Positions 24,718-34,758 are shown, counted from the first letter of the stretch. The stretch is 64,000 nt of DNA from Pseudomonas sp. SLFW (GCF_009905615.1 NZ_JAAAKW010000003.1:248001-312000); one strand, 5' to 3'. Numbers and translations are program-made. The notes: generated from the sequence alone by a model not told the origin.

Positions 24718-25716
24718 ATGCGAAGATGGAACATTGCCATAACCGGCTTCGGTGCTATCGGCAAAACCGTGGCCCAGATGATCCACCAGCGTAATCAGCG
24801 CTATAAGACCCTCTACGATGCCGACGTTCGTATCGCGGCGGTGTGCGGCTCCCGTGCAGGCTTGATCAATCACGAGGGGCTGCCTCTGGATGACTTGGCA
24901 GCGCTGGCGTTGCAGCCAGGCCTGACCGGTGACGGCTTCTTGCAGCGCGCCGGGGCTGACGTCGTGATTGAGGCGGGTCCAACGGATTATCAGACGGGTG
25001 GCTCGGGATATCGTTATCTGCGAGAAGCATTGACCGCCGGCTCGCATGCCATTTCGATTTCCAAAGGTGCGCTGGTCTTTGACTTTCCAGGCCTCGCAGA
25101 GCTGGCTCGGGCCAATGGCGCACAGCTGAAGATCAGCGGCGCGACTTCCGCAGCGTTGCCGACCATTGACCTGCTGCAATACAACCTTGTCGGTTGCCGG
25201 ATTCTCGAGATCGAAGGAATCGTCACCGCGACCAGCAATTTCGTCCTCAGCAAGTTGATGCACGGGGTTCGCTACGCCGATGCAGTCGTTCAGGCGCAAC
25301 AACTCGGCATGGCGGAGCCGGACCCACGCTTCGATCTGGAAGGCTGGGACACAGCCTGCAAGATCAATATCTTGGCCAATGCAGGCTTCGGCGCCAACTT
25401 GAAACTCCATGACATCCCTCGCGAAGGCATCGATCAGATCACACCTTCAGATATACAGCGTTGGAAGGTCGCCGGTGTCGTCCCCAAACTTGTCGGTCGC
25501 ATTGACAACACCGGGCCGAGCGTTACGGCATCGGTAGAGCTGAGAACCTATCCGCTGGACCATCCATTTGCCCAGGTGAGCGCTCGGATGAAGGCAATTC
25601 GAGTCAGTACCGACGTCATGGGAGAAATCTCTGCCATCGGTCTGACGAGCCCATCGGCCACTGCGGCTGCGGCATTGAAAGACTTCGAGCACTTGCTGAT
25701 GGCCGCACAGTATTGA
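24718..25716 (+). CDS. Homoserine-dehydrogenase-like NAD(P) oxidoreductase
   Basis: A 332-residue protein with a Rossmann GxGxxG (G10-F-G-A-I-G15), an ISISKGALVFDF loop whose Lys fits the catalytic lysine of homoserine dehydrogenases, and the family signature EGIVTATSNFVLSKLMHGVR, then MAEPDPRFDLEGWDTACKIN. There is no aspartokinase domain and no ACT regulatory domain, so it is not a typical threonine-biosynthesis enzyme. In this catabolic setting it may oxidise homoserine or a similar hydroxy amino acid. An in-frame ATG at 24673 is possible but adds an unrelated N terminus. Confidence 0.75.
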   Translation: MRRWNIAITGFGAIGKTVAQMIHQRNQRYKTLYDADVRIAAVCGSRAGLINHEGLPLDDLAALALQPGLTGDGFLQRAGADVVIEAGPTDYQTGGSGYRYLREALTAGSHAISISKGALVFDFPGLAELARANGAQLKISGATSAALPTIDLLQYNLVGCRILEIEGIVTATSNFVLSKLMHGVRYADAVVQAQQLGMAEPDPRFDLEGWDTACKINILANAGFGANLKLHDIPREGIDQITPSDIQRWKVAGVVPKLVGRIDNTGPSVTASVELRTYPLDHPFAQVSARMKAIRVSTDVMGEISAIGLTSPSATAAAALKDFEHLLMAAQY

Positions 25717-25796
25717 ATTGAGTTGTAGTCTTCAGAGTTTTTATCAAATCTTCATCACCACTCCCGCACCGTCGATTGTGTGCAAGAGGAATTCAC

Positions 25797-26525
25797 ATGC
25801 GCGTCCATGTCTTGCAACACGCCTTCTTTGAAGGCTTGGGAAACATTGAAAACTGGCTCAGACAACAAGGGGCCACCATCAGTTATACCCGCCTCTATGA
25901 AGCGGCCAAGTTCCCGGCGGTGGAACAGCTCGATTTAATCATTGCCTTGGGCGGACCCATGAGTGTCAACGACGAGGCGGAGTTGCCATGGCTTATTCAG
26001 GAAAAACAGTTCATTGCTCAGGCGATCAGAGAAGGTGTTGCAGTCCTCGGAATTTGTCTGGGTGCCCAACTCATTGCTTCCGCGATGGGGAAGCGCGTGT
26101 ATCCCGGCCCTGAAAAGGAAATTGGCTGGCACCCTATCCATGTCACGGATAATTCTTCAAGCACCTTCAACTTTCCGAACACGGTCAGCGTTTTACATTG
26201 GCATGGCGAAACATTCGACCTGCCTGACGAAGCGGTCAACCTCGCCGAGAGCGTCGTCTGCAAACACCAGGCTTTCCAGTTGGGGCGTCGAGTCATTGGC
26301 CTGCAGTTCCATATGGAAATGACCCGTGAAAGCATCGAGAAAATGCTTGTTCATTGCGCTGGCGACCTGACGGAAGGCAACTTCGTGCAATCGGAACAGG
26401 TCATTCGCGCCGCGTCCAACGAGCGCTTAAGCGCCTTGGAACATCTGATGGCAGAGCTGCTCTCCTATATCACCCAAGGTATCGATAAGCGGTCTGGACA
26501 CCACCTGCTATCAATGACCCGCTGA
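25797..26525 (+). CDS. Class I glutamine amidotransferase-like protein (GuaA-like)
   Basis: A 242-residue class I GATase domain. The oxyanion/nucleophile region is ALGGPMSVNDE then VLGICLGAQLIASAMGKRVY with the catalytic Cys in G-I-C-L-G; the His-x-Glu pair is in GLQFHMEMTRESI. It lacks a synthetase domain. Stand-alone enzymes of this type often hydrolyse gamma-glutamyl amides in catabolic routes, but the substrate is unknown. AGAGGA lies 6 bases before the ATG at 25797. A 158-base gap separates it from the next gene. Confidence 0.8.
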   Translation: MRVHVLQHAFFEGLGNIENWLRQQGATISYTRLYEAAKFPAVEQLDLIIALGGPMSVNDEAELPWLIQEKQFIAQAIREGVAVLGICLGAQLIASAMGKRVYPGPEKEIGWHPIHVTDNSSSTFNFPNTVSVLHWHGETFDLPDEAVNLAESVVCKHQAFQLGRRVIGLQFHMEMTRESIEKMLVHCAGDLTEGNFVQSEQVIRAASNERLSALEHLMAELLSYITQGIDKRSGHHLLSMTR

Positions 26526-26683
26526 GTCTAACTTCACGATTCCAACGCGCTTCAAGCAATGCATCTCTATGGCGCCAGAAGCGTTATTGAGCTAACGCCT
26601 GCGCGCGTGTAAAGCCACTCGCACGTCGTTAGAACTCCCCGAACGCACACTTAGTCAAGTTCCCATGATTCAGAGGATACGGT

Positions 26684-27466
26684 ATGGCAACGACACTCGA
26701 ATTATCCAAGGACCAACTGGTCAGCCAAGCGTTGAGCCAGATGCAAAACAACCTCGCAGACACGACCTGGACCGCCCGCCAAAAACTGGCGCTGACGTGC
26801 CGCATCCTGTTCGAGAACGGACACGATTCGGGGCTGGCAGGTCAGATCACTGCTCGAGGTCCTACACCAGGCACGTACTACACACAGCAATTAGGCCTCG
26901 GATTCGACGAAATCACTGTCGGCAATCTGCTGTTGGTAGACGAAGATCTCACCGTGCTCGAAGGCAATGGCATGGCTAACCCGGCCAACCGCTTCCACAG
27001 CTGGGTGTATCGTGCTCGACCGGATGTGAACTGCATCATTCACACCCACCCCACTCATGTCGCAGCCTTGTCGATGCTTGAAGTGCCGCTGCAAGTTTCA
27101 CATATGGATCTTTGTCCTCTGTACGAAGATTGTGCGTTTCTTGAAGGATGGCCGGGTATTCCAGTAGGCAATGAAGAAGGCGAACTGATCGCTGGTGCAC
27201 TGGGCGACAAGCGCGCAGTCCTGCTCTCGCATCATGGTCAGCTGTCAACAGGGACGAGCATCGAAGAAGCCTGCGTCATTGCGCAACTGATAGAGCGCGC
27301 CGCCAGGCTTCAACTCATGGCGATGGCCGCAGGCGACATCAAGCCTATCCAACCCGAGCTAGGCCGCGAAGCGCACGACTGGATCGCAAGACCCAAACGG
27401 TACGCTGCGACTTTCAACTATTACGTCCGGCAAACCCTGCGTCAGCACGCTGACTGCCTGAGCTGA
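26684..27466 (+). CDS. Class II aldolase/adducin-family protein
   Basis: A 260-residue class II aldolase fold. The zinc ligands are expected in CIIHTHPTHVAALSM and later in LLSHHGQLSTGTSIEEA; the phosphate/oxyanion loop is near GHDSGLAGQITAR. Members cleave or decarboxylate sugar-phosphate-like substrates, e.g. fuculose-1-phosphate aldolases and oxo-tetronate phosphate decarboxylases. No kinase is nearby, so the substrate may be non-phosphorylated. Followed 30 bases later by a DapA-like lyase, probably in one transcript. Confidence 0.8.
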   Translation: MATTLELSKDQLVSQALSQMQNNLADTTWTARQKLALTCRILFENGHDSGLAGQITARGPTPGTYYTQQLGLGFDEITVGNLLLVDEDLTVLEGNGMANPANRFHSWVYRARPDVNCIIHTHPTHVAALSMLEVPLQVSHMDLCPLYEDCAFLEGWPGIPVGNEEGELIAGALGDKRAVLLSHHGQLSTGTSIEEACVIAQLIERAARLQLMAMAAGDIKPIQPELGREAHDWIARPKRYAATFNYYVRQTLRQHADCLS

Positions 27467-27496
27467 ATTCACCTCTTTTTAATAAGGAGAGACACT

Positions 27497-28384
27497 GTGT
27501 CCACTTCACCCATTCACGGCATCATCGGTTACACAATCACCCCTTTCTCGGTCAACGGCGACAGCATCAACCTAGACGCGCTCGGACAATCCATTGATCG
27601 CCTGATCGCCAGCGGCGTCCACGCTATTGCGCCGCTTGGTAGCACCGGCGAAGGCGCATACCTGAGCGATTCAGAATGGGATCAAGTCAGCGAATACAGC
27701 ATTAAGCGTGTGGCCGGGCGCGTCCCTACGGTCGTCAGCGTGTCAGACTTGACGACCGCCAAAGCAGTGCGTCGCGCACGATTCGCTGAAGCCCATGGGG
27801 CCGACGTTGTGATGGTGCTCCCGGCGTCCTACTGGAAACTCAGCGAAGCAGAAATCCTCGCTCATTACCGCGCCATTGGTGAGAGCATCGGCCTACCTAT
27901 CATGCTTTACAACAATCCGGCCACCAGCGGCACCGACATGTCGGTTGAGTTGATTCTCCGCATTTTCAATGCCGTTGATAACGTCACTATGGTCAAGGAA
28001 AGCACCGGCGATATCCAACGGATGCACAAGCTGCAATTGCTCGGCGATGGCCAAGTGCCGTTTTACAACGGCAGCAATCCTCTGGCGCTGGAAGCATTCG
28101 CCGCAGGCGCCAAAGGTTGGTGTACTGCTGCCCCAAACCTTATTCCCCAGCTCAATCTCGATTTGTACGCGGCCGTGCTGGCCAATGATCTGCACAAGGC
28201 GCGTGCGTTGTTTTATCGGCAACTGCCGCTGTTGGACTTCATCCTCAAAGGTGGCTTACCGGCGACGATCAAAGCTGGGTTAAGCGCCAGTGGCCTCGAC
28301 GTTGGTAACCCGCGCCTGCCGGTATTTCCGCTGTCTGATGAAGGCCGTCAGGCCTTGCAAAAACTGCTGACCAGCCTGCGCTGA
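27497..28384 (+). CDS. Dihydrodipicolinate-synthase-family lyase (DapA/NanA type)
   Basis: A 295-residue TIM-barrel Schiff-base lyase. Key points are GSTGEGAYLS (residues ~48-57), Tyr138 in LYNNPATSG and the Schiff-base Lys167 in VTMVKESTGD. The GTG start at 27497 has AAGGAG 8 bases upstream. Family members condense or cleave 2-oxo acids with an aldehyde; presence in this module argues for a catabolic aldolase or hydro-lyase role, not lysine synthesis. It is the last gene of the MocR-linked module. Confidence 0.85.
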   Translation: MSTSPIHGIIGYTITPFSVNGDSINLDALGQSIDRLIASGVHAIAPLGSTGEGAYLSDSEWDQVSEYSIKRVAGRVPTVVSVSDLTTAKAVRRARFAEAHGADVVMVLPASYWKLSEAEILAHYRAIGESIGLPIMLYNNPATSGTDMSVELILRIFNAVDNVTMVKESTGDIQRMHKLQLLGDGQVPFYNGSNPLALEAFAAGAKGWCTAAPNLIPQLNLDLYAAVLANDLHKARALFYRQLPLLDFILKGGLPATIKAGLSASGLDVGNPRLPVFPLSDEGRQALQKLLTSLR

Positions 28385-28421
28385 CTCAACGGCTTGGAGG
28401 GCGCCCCTTCTTACTCGCACA

Positions 28422-28450
28422 GACCGCCGAGAAACCTCAAAGCGGCGGTC
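28422..28450. terminator. Inverted repeat downstream of the DapA-like gene
   Basis: GACCGCCG (28422-28429) and CGGCGGTC (28443-28450) form a perfect 8-bp stem with a 13-base loop. A T run follows 12 bases later (28463-28470). It lies between convergent genes and probably ends the rightward transcript. Confidence 0.5.
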
Positions 28451-28657
28451 ACGACAAGTTGGTTTTTTTTCAGAATCCGGGTGGCTTTAGCCCATCGCCC
28501 GTAACAGCGAAGGATGGCTGTCGAGGGAACAGTTTTGCATTTGGGATGCCTGGCCAGTTTCGTGGCCGAGCGTGAGCGACCTTGCGAAAAAGCGGGTAGC
28601 CCCTGCTTGAGGAGACTCATTCTCCGTGAGGATAAAAGTGCATGACTCATGTTTCCA

Positions 28658-29602
28658 TCAACCGCTCTTGCCACTCCTCCTGCGCAACAAATCCATGAAG
28701 TGCTGCAACGCTCGGCTGACGGGCTCCCCTTTGCGACGCAGCAAACCGAACGGCGCCATCTGCGCGTTGAGTGTGACGGGTAAGGCTGTGACCAGTCCCA
28801 TCTTGAGGTAATCGCGCATGGCCGATTCGGAAAGCACCATCACCGCGTCCGTCAACTGAACCAGTTGTTGCATCAAGTAGACGGAGCTGCATTCGATGAT
28901 GTCTGCCGGGGTTGGCAGATTCAGTTGTTGCAGTGCCTGATCGATGGCAATGCGCGCCGGGCTGGTTTCAGGCTGTAGAATCCAGGGCCAATCCTTGACC
29001 AGCTCACGCCACTCCAGTTTGCGACGCGTCGCCAAGGGGTGTCCGCGATGAACGACGGCGATCAGCTGTTCGTTGCCTAACGCTTCAAATTCATACTGTT
29101 CTCGCTCGGTCACAAGGTTGCGCCGTGTCACTGCGATGTCGATGCGACCCTGTTCCAGTAGCTGGACCACTTGATCACTGGTGTCTCCCATGATGCGAAT
29201 GCGTAACTGGGGATTCAGGCCTTTGATCTCTGCCACGGCGTTCATCACCAGGTCGGGCGCTGCTCCCATGATGGTGCCGATGGACAGATACCCGTACCCG
29301 CCTTGCTTGCGCACCGCGATGTCGGCAGCGCAACGGTCCAGGCCGCTGAGCGCCGCTTCCGCAAAGCGCAACAGTTCGCTTCCCAATGCCGTGGGACGCA
29401 TCCCTCTGGGCAGCCTCTCGAACAGCTCGCAGCCAAACATGTCTTCGATTTCTTGAAGCATTCGCGTTGCCGCAGGTTGCGACATGCTCATGCTGACTGA
29501 CGCGCGATGCAGATTCAGACTTGATCCGAGCACCACCAGCATCTGGAGATGCTTGTAGCGCAGCCGGCCAAAAAGATGGTGAGACGACCGTTCGCTGTTC
29601 AT
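28658..29602 (-). CDS. LysR-family regulator (GbpR-like) of the rhamnonate genes
   Basis: A 314-residue LysR regulator. The HTH is in LHRASVSMSMSQPAATRMLQ, followed by EIEDMFGCELFERLPRGMRP. The effector domain is of the GbpR/sugar-responsive type. The gene is divergent from the MFS-rhmD-aldolase-aldA operon, so control of that operon is likely. E. coli-type rhamnonate loci use an IclR-like regulator, so LysR control would be a different solution. Confidence 0.85.
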   Translation of the reverse strand: MNSERSSHHLFGRLRYKHLQMLVVLGSSLNLHRASVSMSMSQPAATRMLQEIEDMFGCELFERLPRGMRPTALGSELLRFAEAALSGLDRCAADIAVRKQGGYGYLSIGTIMGAAPDLVMNAVAEIKGLNPQLRIRIMGDTSDQVVQLLEQGRIDIAVTRRNLVTEREQYEFEALGNEQLIAVVHRGHPLATRRKLEWRELVKDWPWILQPETSPARIAIDQALQQLNLPTPADIIECSSVYLMQQLVQLTDAVMVLSESAMRDYLKMGLVTALPVTLNAQMAPFGLLRRKGEPVSRALQHFMDLLRRRSGKSG

Positions 29603-29631
29603 AGCGTTTTCCCGAGCGATAACCTTAAGGT

Positions 29632-29654
29632 ATCGAATATAAGCTTAATTCGAT
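29632..29654. promoter_or_regulatory. Perfect palindrome in the LysR-transporter gap
   Basis: ATCGAAT (29632-29638) and ATTCGAT (29648-29654) form a perfect 7-bp inverted repeat with a 9-base spacer, 30 bases upstream of the LysR start and inside the divergent promoter region. This is the expected place for a LysR recognition site. Confidence 0.55.
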
Positions 29655-29876
29655 TGGTCATGCATCGTAACGAGGCATACAGTCGACTCAACAAAAAACA
29701 ACACCCATTGAGGTGCACACCATGAACGTTATTCCCGCCCCCTATTCATTCGTGGCCTTGCCGGATCGAAGTTCACCGGCCCTCCTCTCTGCGCCTGAGC
29801 CCGTTTGAGGAGCCTCCCCCCTCCTGTCATTCGTTAAACATTACGCAGTCAAATAACTCCAAAAAAGGATACTGAC

Positions 29877-31175
29877 GTGACCACTCTTCCCGCGTCCTTA
29901 TTGCGCAAGGTCTCCTGGCGGCTGCTTCCCTTTCTGCTGCTGATGTACATCATGGCTTTCCTTGACCGCGCCAACGTTGGTTTTGCGAAGCAGGCATTCC
30001 AGGCCGACACCGGGATCGGTGATGCGGCGTTCGCGTTTGGCGCCGGTGTGTTTTTCGCGGGCTACGCGCTGCTCGAAGTGCCGAGCAACCTGATCATGCA
30101 CAAGGTGGGCGCGCGCTTGTGGATGTGCCGAATCATGGTCACGTGGGGGCTGATTTCGGCGGCGATGGTCTTCGCTCACACTGAAACCAGCTTCTATGTG
30201 CTGCGCTTTTTGCTGGGCGTCGCGGAGGCCGGATTCTTTCCCGGCGTGATCCTTTACCTCACTTACTGGTTTCCTGGCGCCGCGCGCGGCAAGGCCATGG
30301 GGTTCTTTTATTTCGGCGCGCCGCTGGCGTTCATCTTCGGCAGTCCGCTGTCCGGACTGCTGTTGGAGCTGGACGGCGTCCTGGGCAGCCATGGTTGGCA
30401 ATGGCTGTTCGCCGTCGAGGGTTTGATGGCGACGGCCGTGGGCATCTGGGCGTATTTCTATCTGGACAACAGGCCTGCCGATGCGAAGTGGCTGACGGCC
30501 CAGGAGCGCCATCAGCTTCAGGCCGTGCTCGACGCCGAGGACAGCCAAAAGCAGTCTCATGGCAGCGTGCTCAAGGTGCTGTTTCAGCCTGCCGTCCTGT
30601 ACCTGAGCCTGATCTATCTGCTGATTCAAGCCAGCGTCTACGGCGTGGTGTTTTACTTGCCAAGTCAGGTGGCAGGCCTGCTCGGCACCAAGGTCGGGCT
30701 GATGGTCGGTCTGGTCAGCGCCGTGCCCTGGCTGTGCGCCTTGCTCGCGGCGTGGAAGATACCGGCCATTGCCGACCGAACGGGTCAGCGCCGCACCGTG
30801 GCCGCCTTGACTCTTGTGGTGTCGGGGCTAGGCATCGCGGCGTCCGTCTCTTTTGCCAGTCCGTTGCTGGGCATTTTGGCCCTGTGTTTTGCGGCTTCGG
30901 GCTTCATTGCCGTACAACCGGTGTTCTGGACGTTTCCCGGCAGCTTCCTCGCCGGTTCTGCCGCCGCCGGCGCCATTGCGCTGATCAATTCCTTTGGCGC
31001 TCTGGGCGGCTTCATTGCTCCCATCCTGAAAAACTGGGCTGAAGGCGCATTCCACTCACCGGCGGCCGGGCTCTACCTGCTGGCGGGTACGACCCTGATC
31101 TCCGCCGCGCTGGTGATGGGCATTCGTCCTCCTCGCGCGACCCGTTCTCACAAGCAACCCACCTTCCAGATCTGA
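29877..31175 (+). CDS. MFS transporter, anion:cation symporter family, probable rhamnonate importer
   Basis: A 432-residue, twelve-helix MFS protein of the phthalate/tartrate/galactonate group: [20 protein letters not shown] after helix 1, [20 protein letters not shown], and the [20 protein letters not shown] motif. GTG start with AAAGGA upstream. First gene of the rhamnonate operon (17 bases to rhmD), where E. coli also has an MFS importer. It takes up sugar acids with protons; the substrate is inferred from neighbours. Confidence 0.85.
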   Translation: MTTLPASLLRKVSWRLLPFLLLMYIMAFLDRANVGFAKQAFQADTGIGDAAFAFGAGVFFAGYALLEVPSNLIMHKVGARLWMCRIMVTWGLISAAMVFAHTETSFYVLRFLLGVAEAGFFPGVILYLTYWFPGAARGKAMGFFYFGAPLAFIFGSPLSGLLLELDGVLGSHGWQWLFAVEGLMATAVGIWAYFYLDNRPADAKWLTAQERHQLQAVLDAEDSQKQSHGSVLKVLFQPAVLYLSLIYLLIQASVYGVVFYLPSQVAGLLGTKVGLMVGLVSAVPWLCALLAAWKIPAIADRTGQRRTVAALTLVVSGLGIAASVSFASPLLGILALCFAASGFIAVQPVFWTFPGSFLAGSAAAGAIALINSFGALGGFIAPILKNWAEGAFHSPAAGLYLLAGTTLISAALVMGIRPPRATRSHKQPTFQI

Positions 31176-31191
31176 TTCCAAGGAGCGCATT

Positions 31192-32376
31192 ATGGCCACT
31201 CCAACCATCAAACATGTTCGTGCCTTTGTCCTTCGCGGAGGCGGCGCCGACTACCATGATCAAGGCGACGGTCACTGGATCGACGATCACATTGCCACCC
31301 CCATGAGTAAGTACCCCGAGTACCGTCAAAGCCGCCGCAGTTTCGGCATTAACGTCCTCGGCACCCTGGTGGTGGAGGTCGAGGATTCCGAAGGCAACGT
31401 CGGTTTTGCGGTGACCACTGGCGGTGAGCCAGCCGCCTATATCGTCGAGAAACACCTGGCTCGCTTCGTCGAGGGCGCCAAGGTCACGGACATCGAGCGG
31501 ATCTGGGACCAAATGTATTTCTCGTCCCAGTATTACGGCCGAAAAGGCCTGGTCATCAACACGATTTCAGGTATCGATCTGGCGCTCTGGGACTTGTTGG
31601 GGAAAGTGCGCAAGGAGCCCGTGCACCAGTTGCTGGGCGGCGCGGTCCGGGACGAATTGCAGTTCTATGCCACCGGCGCCCGCCCGGACCTCGCGCAGAA
31701 AATGGGTTTCATCGGCGGCAAGTTGCCGCTCCACCACGGTCCGGCCGAAGGTGAGGAAGGTTTGCGCAAGAATCTGGAAGCGCTGGCGGTGATGCGTGAG
31801 CGCGTCGGCAAAGATTTCTGGCTGATGCTCGATTGCTGGATGAGCCTGGACCTGAACTACGCCACCAAACTGGCTCACGGCGCTCAGGAGTTTGGCTTGA
31901 AATGGATCGAGGAAGCGCTGTCCCCTGACGACTATTGGGGCTATGCCGCGCTCAAAAAAGCGGTCCCGCCGGGCATGCTGGTCACCACGGGCGAACACGA
32001 AGCGACACGCTGGGGCTTCCGCATGCTGTTGGAAATGGGCTGTTGCGACATTATCCAGCCGGATGTCGGCTGGTGCGGTGGGATCACCGAGCTGATCAAG
32101 ATTTCCGCGTTGGCCGATGCCCACAGCGCCATGGTCGTGCCCCACGGTTCATCGGTGTACAGCTACCATTTTGTTGCAACCCGCACCAACAGTCCGTTCG
32201 CGGAATTTCTGATGATGGCGCCCAAAGCCGATCAGGTGGTGCCGATGTTTCACCCACAGTTGTTGGGCGAGCCGGTTCCGGAAAACGGTCGCATGCGCCT
32301 GTCCAGACTGGATCAGCCGGGGTTTGGTGTCACGTTGAATCCCGAATGCGTGTTGCATCACCCTTACCAGCACTGA
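31192..32376 (+). CDS. rhmD: L-rhamnonate dehydratase
   Basis: A 394-residue enolase-superfamily dehydratase very like RhmD. Recognised segments are [24 protein letters not shown] N terminus (here [20 protein letters not shown]), [20 protein letters not shown], and [20 protein letters not shown] with the K-L-P-L-H-H-G-P loop. Metal ligands are in MLDCWMSLD and later acidic residues, with H in [13 protein letters not shown]. It converts L-rhamnonate to 2-keto-3-deoxy-L-rhamnonate. The next gene encodes the matching aldolase. Confidence 0.88.
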   Translation: MATPTIKHVRAFVLRGGGADYHDQGDGHWIDDHIATPMSKYPEYRQSRRSFGINVLGTLVVEVEDSEGNVGFAVTTGGEPAAYIVEKHLARFVEGAKVTDIERIWDQMYFSSQYYGRKGLVINTISGIDLALWDLLGKVRKEPVHQLLGGAVRDELQFYATGARPDLAQKMGFIGGKLPLHHGPAEGEEGLRKNLEALAVMRERVGKDFWLMLDCWMSLDLNYATKLAHGAQEFGLKWIEEALSPDDYWGYAALKKAVPPGMLVTTGEHEATRWGFRMLLEMGCCDIIQPDVGWCGGITELIKISALADAHSAMVVPHGSSVYSYHFVATRTNSPFAEFLMMAPKADQVVPMFHPQLLGEPVPENGRMRLSRLDQPGFGVTLNPECVLHHPYQH

Positions 32377-32398
32377 TTAAGCTCGACAGGAGTTCGAC

Positions 32399-33196
32399 AT
32401 GAAAATGCCGCGTAACGCATTCAAGGCCGGACTGGCCAAGGGTGAACCGCAATACGGGATATGGGCCGGATTTGCGACGGGCTACGCTGCGGAAATCACC
32501 GCAGGTTTTGGCTACGACTGGATGCTCATCGACGGAGAGCACGCCCCCAATACCGTGCCGTCCATCCTGGCACAACTCCAGGCGGTTGCGCCCTACTCCA
32601 CCGCGCCCATCGTTCGTGCCGTGGGCCATGATCCGGTGCTGATCAAACAGCTGCTGGATGTCGGCACCCAGTCGTTGATGATCCCCATGGTCGAGACGGC
32701 CGAACAGGCCCGCGCCTTGGTTCAGGCCACCCGCTATCCACCCCATGGTATTCGCGGCGTCGGCGGCGGCCTGACCCGGGCCACGCGTTGGGACGGTGTA
32801 CCGGATTACATCAATACCGCCCATGAAGAACTCTGTCTGATCGTGCAGATCGAGTCCCGCGCAGGCGTCGACAATGTGGCGGAAATCGCCGCTGTTGAGG
32901 GCGTCGATGCGATCTTCATTGGCCCAGCGGACCTCTCTACGGGCCTCGGACACATTGGCAATCCATCACACCCGGACGTGCAGGAGAAGATTCGCCGTGC
33001 CGTTGACGCAACGATTGCGGCGGGCAAGGTCTGTGGAATTCTCGCACCCGCTGAAGAAGACGCACGCCGCTACCAACAATGGGGTTGTCAGTTCATTGCG
33101 GTGGCCATCGACATCAGCCTGATGCGCCAGGCGGCGCTCAGCAACCTGGCGCGCTACCGCAACACTGAACAACACGCTGCATCCAACACCTATTGA
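32399..33196 (+). CDS. rhmA: 2-keto-3-deoxy-L-rhamnonate aldolase (HpcH/HpaI family)
   Basis: A 265-residue class II (metal-dependent) aldolase. Signatures are [64 protein letters not shown] and the metal-binding E in IVQIESRAGVDN with D in [14 protein letters not shown]. It cleaves the keto-deoxy acid to pyruvate and L-lactaldehyde. The operon position between RhmD and AldA makes this assignment firm; HpaI itself has the same fold but a different setting. Confidence 0.85.
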   Translation: MKMPRNAFKAGLAKGEPQYGIWAGFATGYAAEITAGFGYDWMLIDGEHAPNTVPSILAQLQAVAPYSTAPIVRAVGHDPVLIKQLLDVGTQSLMIPMVETAEQARALVQATRYPPHGIRGVGGGLTRATRWDGVPDYINTAHEELCLIVQIESRAGVDNVAEIAAVEGVDAIFIGPADLSTGLGHIGNPSHPDVQEKIRRAVDATIAAGKVCGILAPAEEDARRYQQWGCQFIAVAIDISLMRQAALSNLARYRNTEQHAASNTY

Positions 33197-33214
33197 TTGG
33201 AAAGGAGCCCGACC

Positions 33215-34648
33215 ATGACGTCAGTACCCGTGTACGAGAACTACATCAACGGTGAGTTCGTCCCCGGCACCGAGCATTTTGATGTGCTCAACCCTGCCAC
33301 CGGTGCGTTGCTGGCCAAAGTACCGGCCTCGAATGCCGATCACGTCGACCAGGCGCTGTCTGCCGCCCGTTCGGCACAGCGGGACTGGGCTCGCAAGCCC
33401 GCCAATGAAAGGGCTGGCCACCTGCGCAGCATTGCGAAAAAACTGCGTGAAAACGTGCCCCATCTGGCCCGCACCATCACGCTGGAACAGGGCAAAACGT
33501 ATGGTCTGGCGGAGGTCGAGGTCAATTTTACCGCCGACTATCTCGATTACATGGCCGAATGGGCGCGTCGCATCGAAGGCGAGATCATCACCAGCGACCG
33601 GCCGGGCGAGAACATCTTCATGTTTCGCAAACCGCTGGGCGTCGTCGCGGGCATCCTGCCGTGGAATTTCCCCTTCTTTTTGATTGCCCGCAAAATGGCC
33701 CCGGCGCTGGTCACCGGCAACACAATCGTGATCAAGCCCAGCGAGGAAACCCCCAACAACTGCTTCGAGTTCGCCCGGTTGGTGGCTGAAACAGACCTGC
33801 CGCCAGGCGTGTTCAACGTGGTATGCGGTGACGGCCGGGTTGGGGCTGCACTGACGGCGAACCCACGCGTCGACATGATCAGCTTCACCGGAAGCGTTGA
33901 AACCGGTGCGCGGATCATGAGTGCCGCCGCGCCCAACATCACCAAGCTTAATCTGGAGCTAGGGGGAAAGGCGCCGGCCATCGTGCTTGCCGATGCGGAC
34001 ATAGCGCTGGCGGTGAAGGCGATCCGCGACTCGCGCATCATCAACACAGGCCAGGTGTGCAACTGCGCTGAGCGGGTTTACGTCGAGCGCCGAGTGGCGG
34101 ACGAATTCATTGAAAAAATAAGCGCTGCCATGGCCGCCACTCGCTACGGCGACCCATTGGCCGACACCACCGTGGAGATGGGGCCGCTGATCAATCGTCA
34201 GGGGCTGGACAGCGTGGCGGCCAAGGTCAAGAAAGCCCAGGAACAAGGGGCGTCGCTGGTGACCGGGGGCAAGGTCGCGGACCTTGGTCAGGGATTTCAC
34301 TTCCAACCGACCGTGCTGACCGGCTGCCGCGCCGAGATGGAGATCATGCGCAAAGAGATCTTTGGGCCGGTGCTGCCGATTCAAATCGTCGATGATCTGG
34401 ATGAAGCGATCGCCATGGCCAACGACTGCGAATACGGGCTGACCTCTTCCCTGTACACAAGAGACCTGGGCAAGGCCATGTACGCCATGCGGGAAATCGA
34501 TTTCGGCGAAACCTACATCAATCGTGAACACTTCGAGGCGATGCAAGGCTTCCATGCCGGGGTCCGCAAGTCGGGTGTGGGTGGGGCTGACGGCAAGCAT
34601 GGCCTCTATGAGTACACGCATACCCACGTCGTCTACCTGCAAGCCTGA
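33215..34648 (+). CDS. aldA: Lactaldehyde dehydrogenase (AldA-like)
   Basis: A 477-residue aldehyde dehydrogenase. ILPWNFPFFLIARKMAPALV, ISFTGSVETGARIM, LELGGKAPAIV (catalytic Glu) and the Cys region INTGQVCNCAERVYVERR, which matches E. coli AldA closely. It oxidises L-lactaldehyde from the preceding aldolase to lactate. ATG at 33215 with AAAGGAG upstream; the longer frame start at 33197 is rejected. Last gene of the operon, followed by a hairpin terminator. Confidence 0.88.
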   Translation: MTSVPVYENYINGEFVPGTEHFDVLNPATGALLAKVPASNADHVDQALSAARSAQRDWARKPANERAGHLRSIAKKLRENVPHLARTITLEQGKTYGLAEVEVNFTADYLDYMAEWARRIEGEIITSDRPGENIFMFRKPLGVVAGILPWNFPFFLIARKMAPALVTGNTIVIKPSEETPNNCFEFARLVAETDLPPGVFNVVCGDGRVGAALTANPRVDMISFTGSVETGARIMSAAAPNITKLNLELGGKAPAIVLADADIALAVKAIRDSRIINTGQVCNCAERVYVERRVADEFIEKISAAMAATRYGDPLADTTVEMGPLINRQGLDSVAAKVKKAQEQGASLVTGGKVADLGQGFHFQPTVLTGCRAEMEIMRKEIFGPVLPIQIVDDLDEAIAMANDCEYGLTSSLYTRDLGKAMYAMREIDFGETYINREHFEAMQGFHAGVRKSGVGGADGKHGLYEYTHTHVVYLQA

Positions 34649-34654
34649 CCCGCT

Positions 34655-34687
34655 GAGGGGCATTTCTGCGCGAGCGTGATGCCCCTC
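34655..34687. terminator. Terminator between convergent aldA and MFS gene
   Basis: GAGGGGCAT (34655-34663) and ATGCCCCTC (34679-34687) make a perfect 9-bp stem with a 15-base loop, 7 bases after the aldA stop. It may serve both converging transcripts. Confidence 0.65.
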
Positions 34688-34758
34688 CTCGCCCTTTCCC
34701 TACCGCTGTGTCAGCGCATCCCGTCCCTTGACCAAACTTCCCGGTCCGGAGCGTTTGG

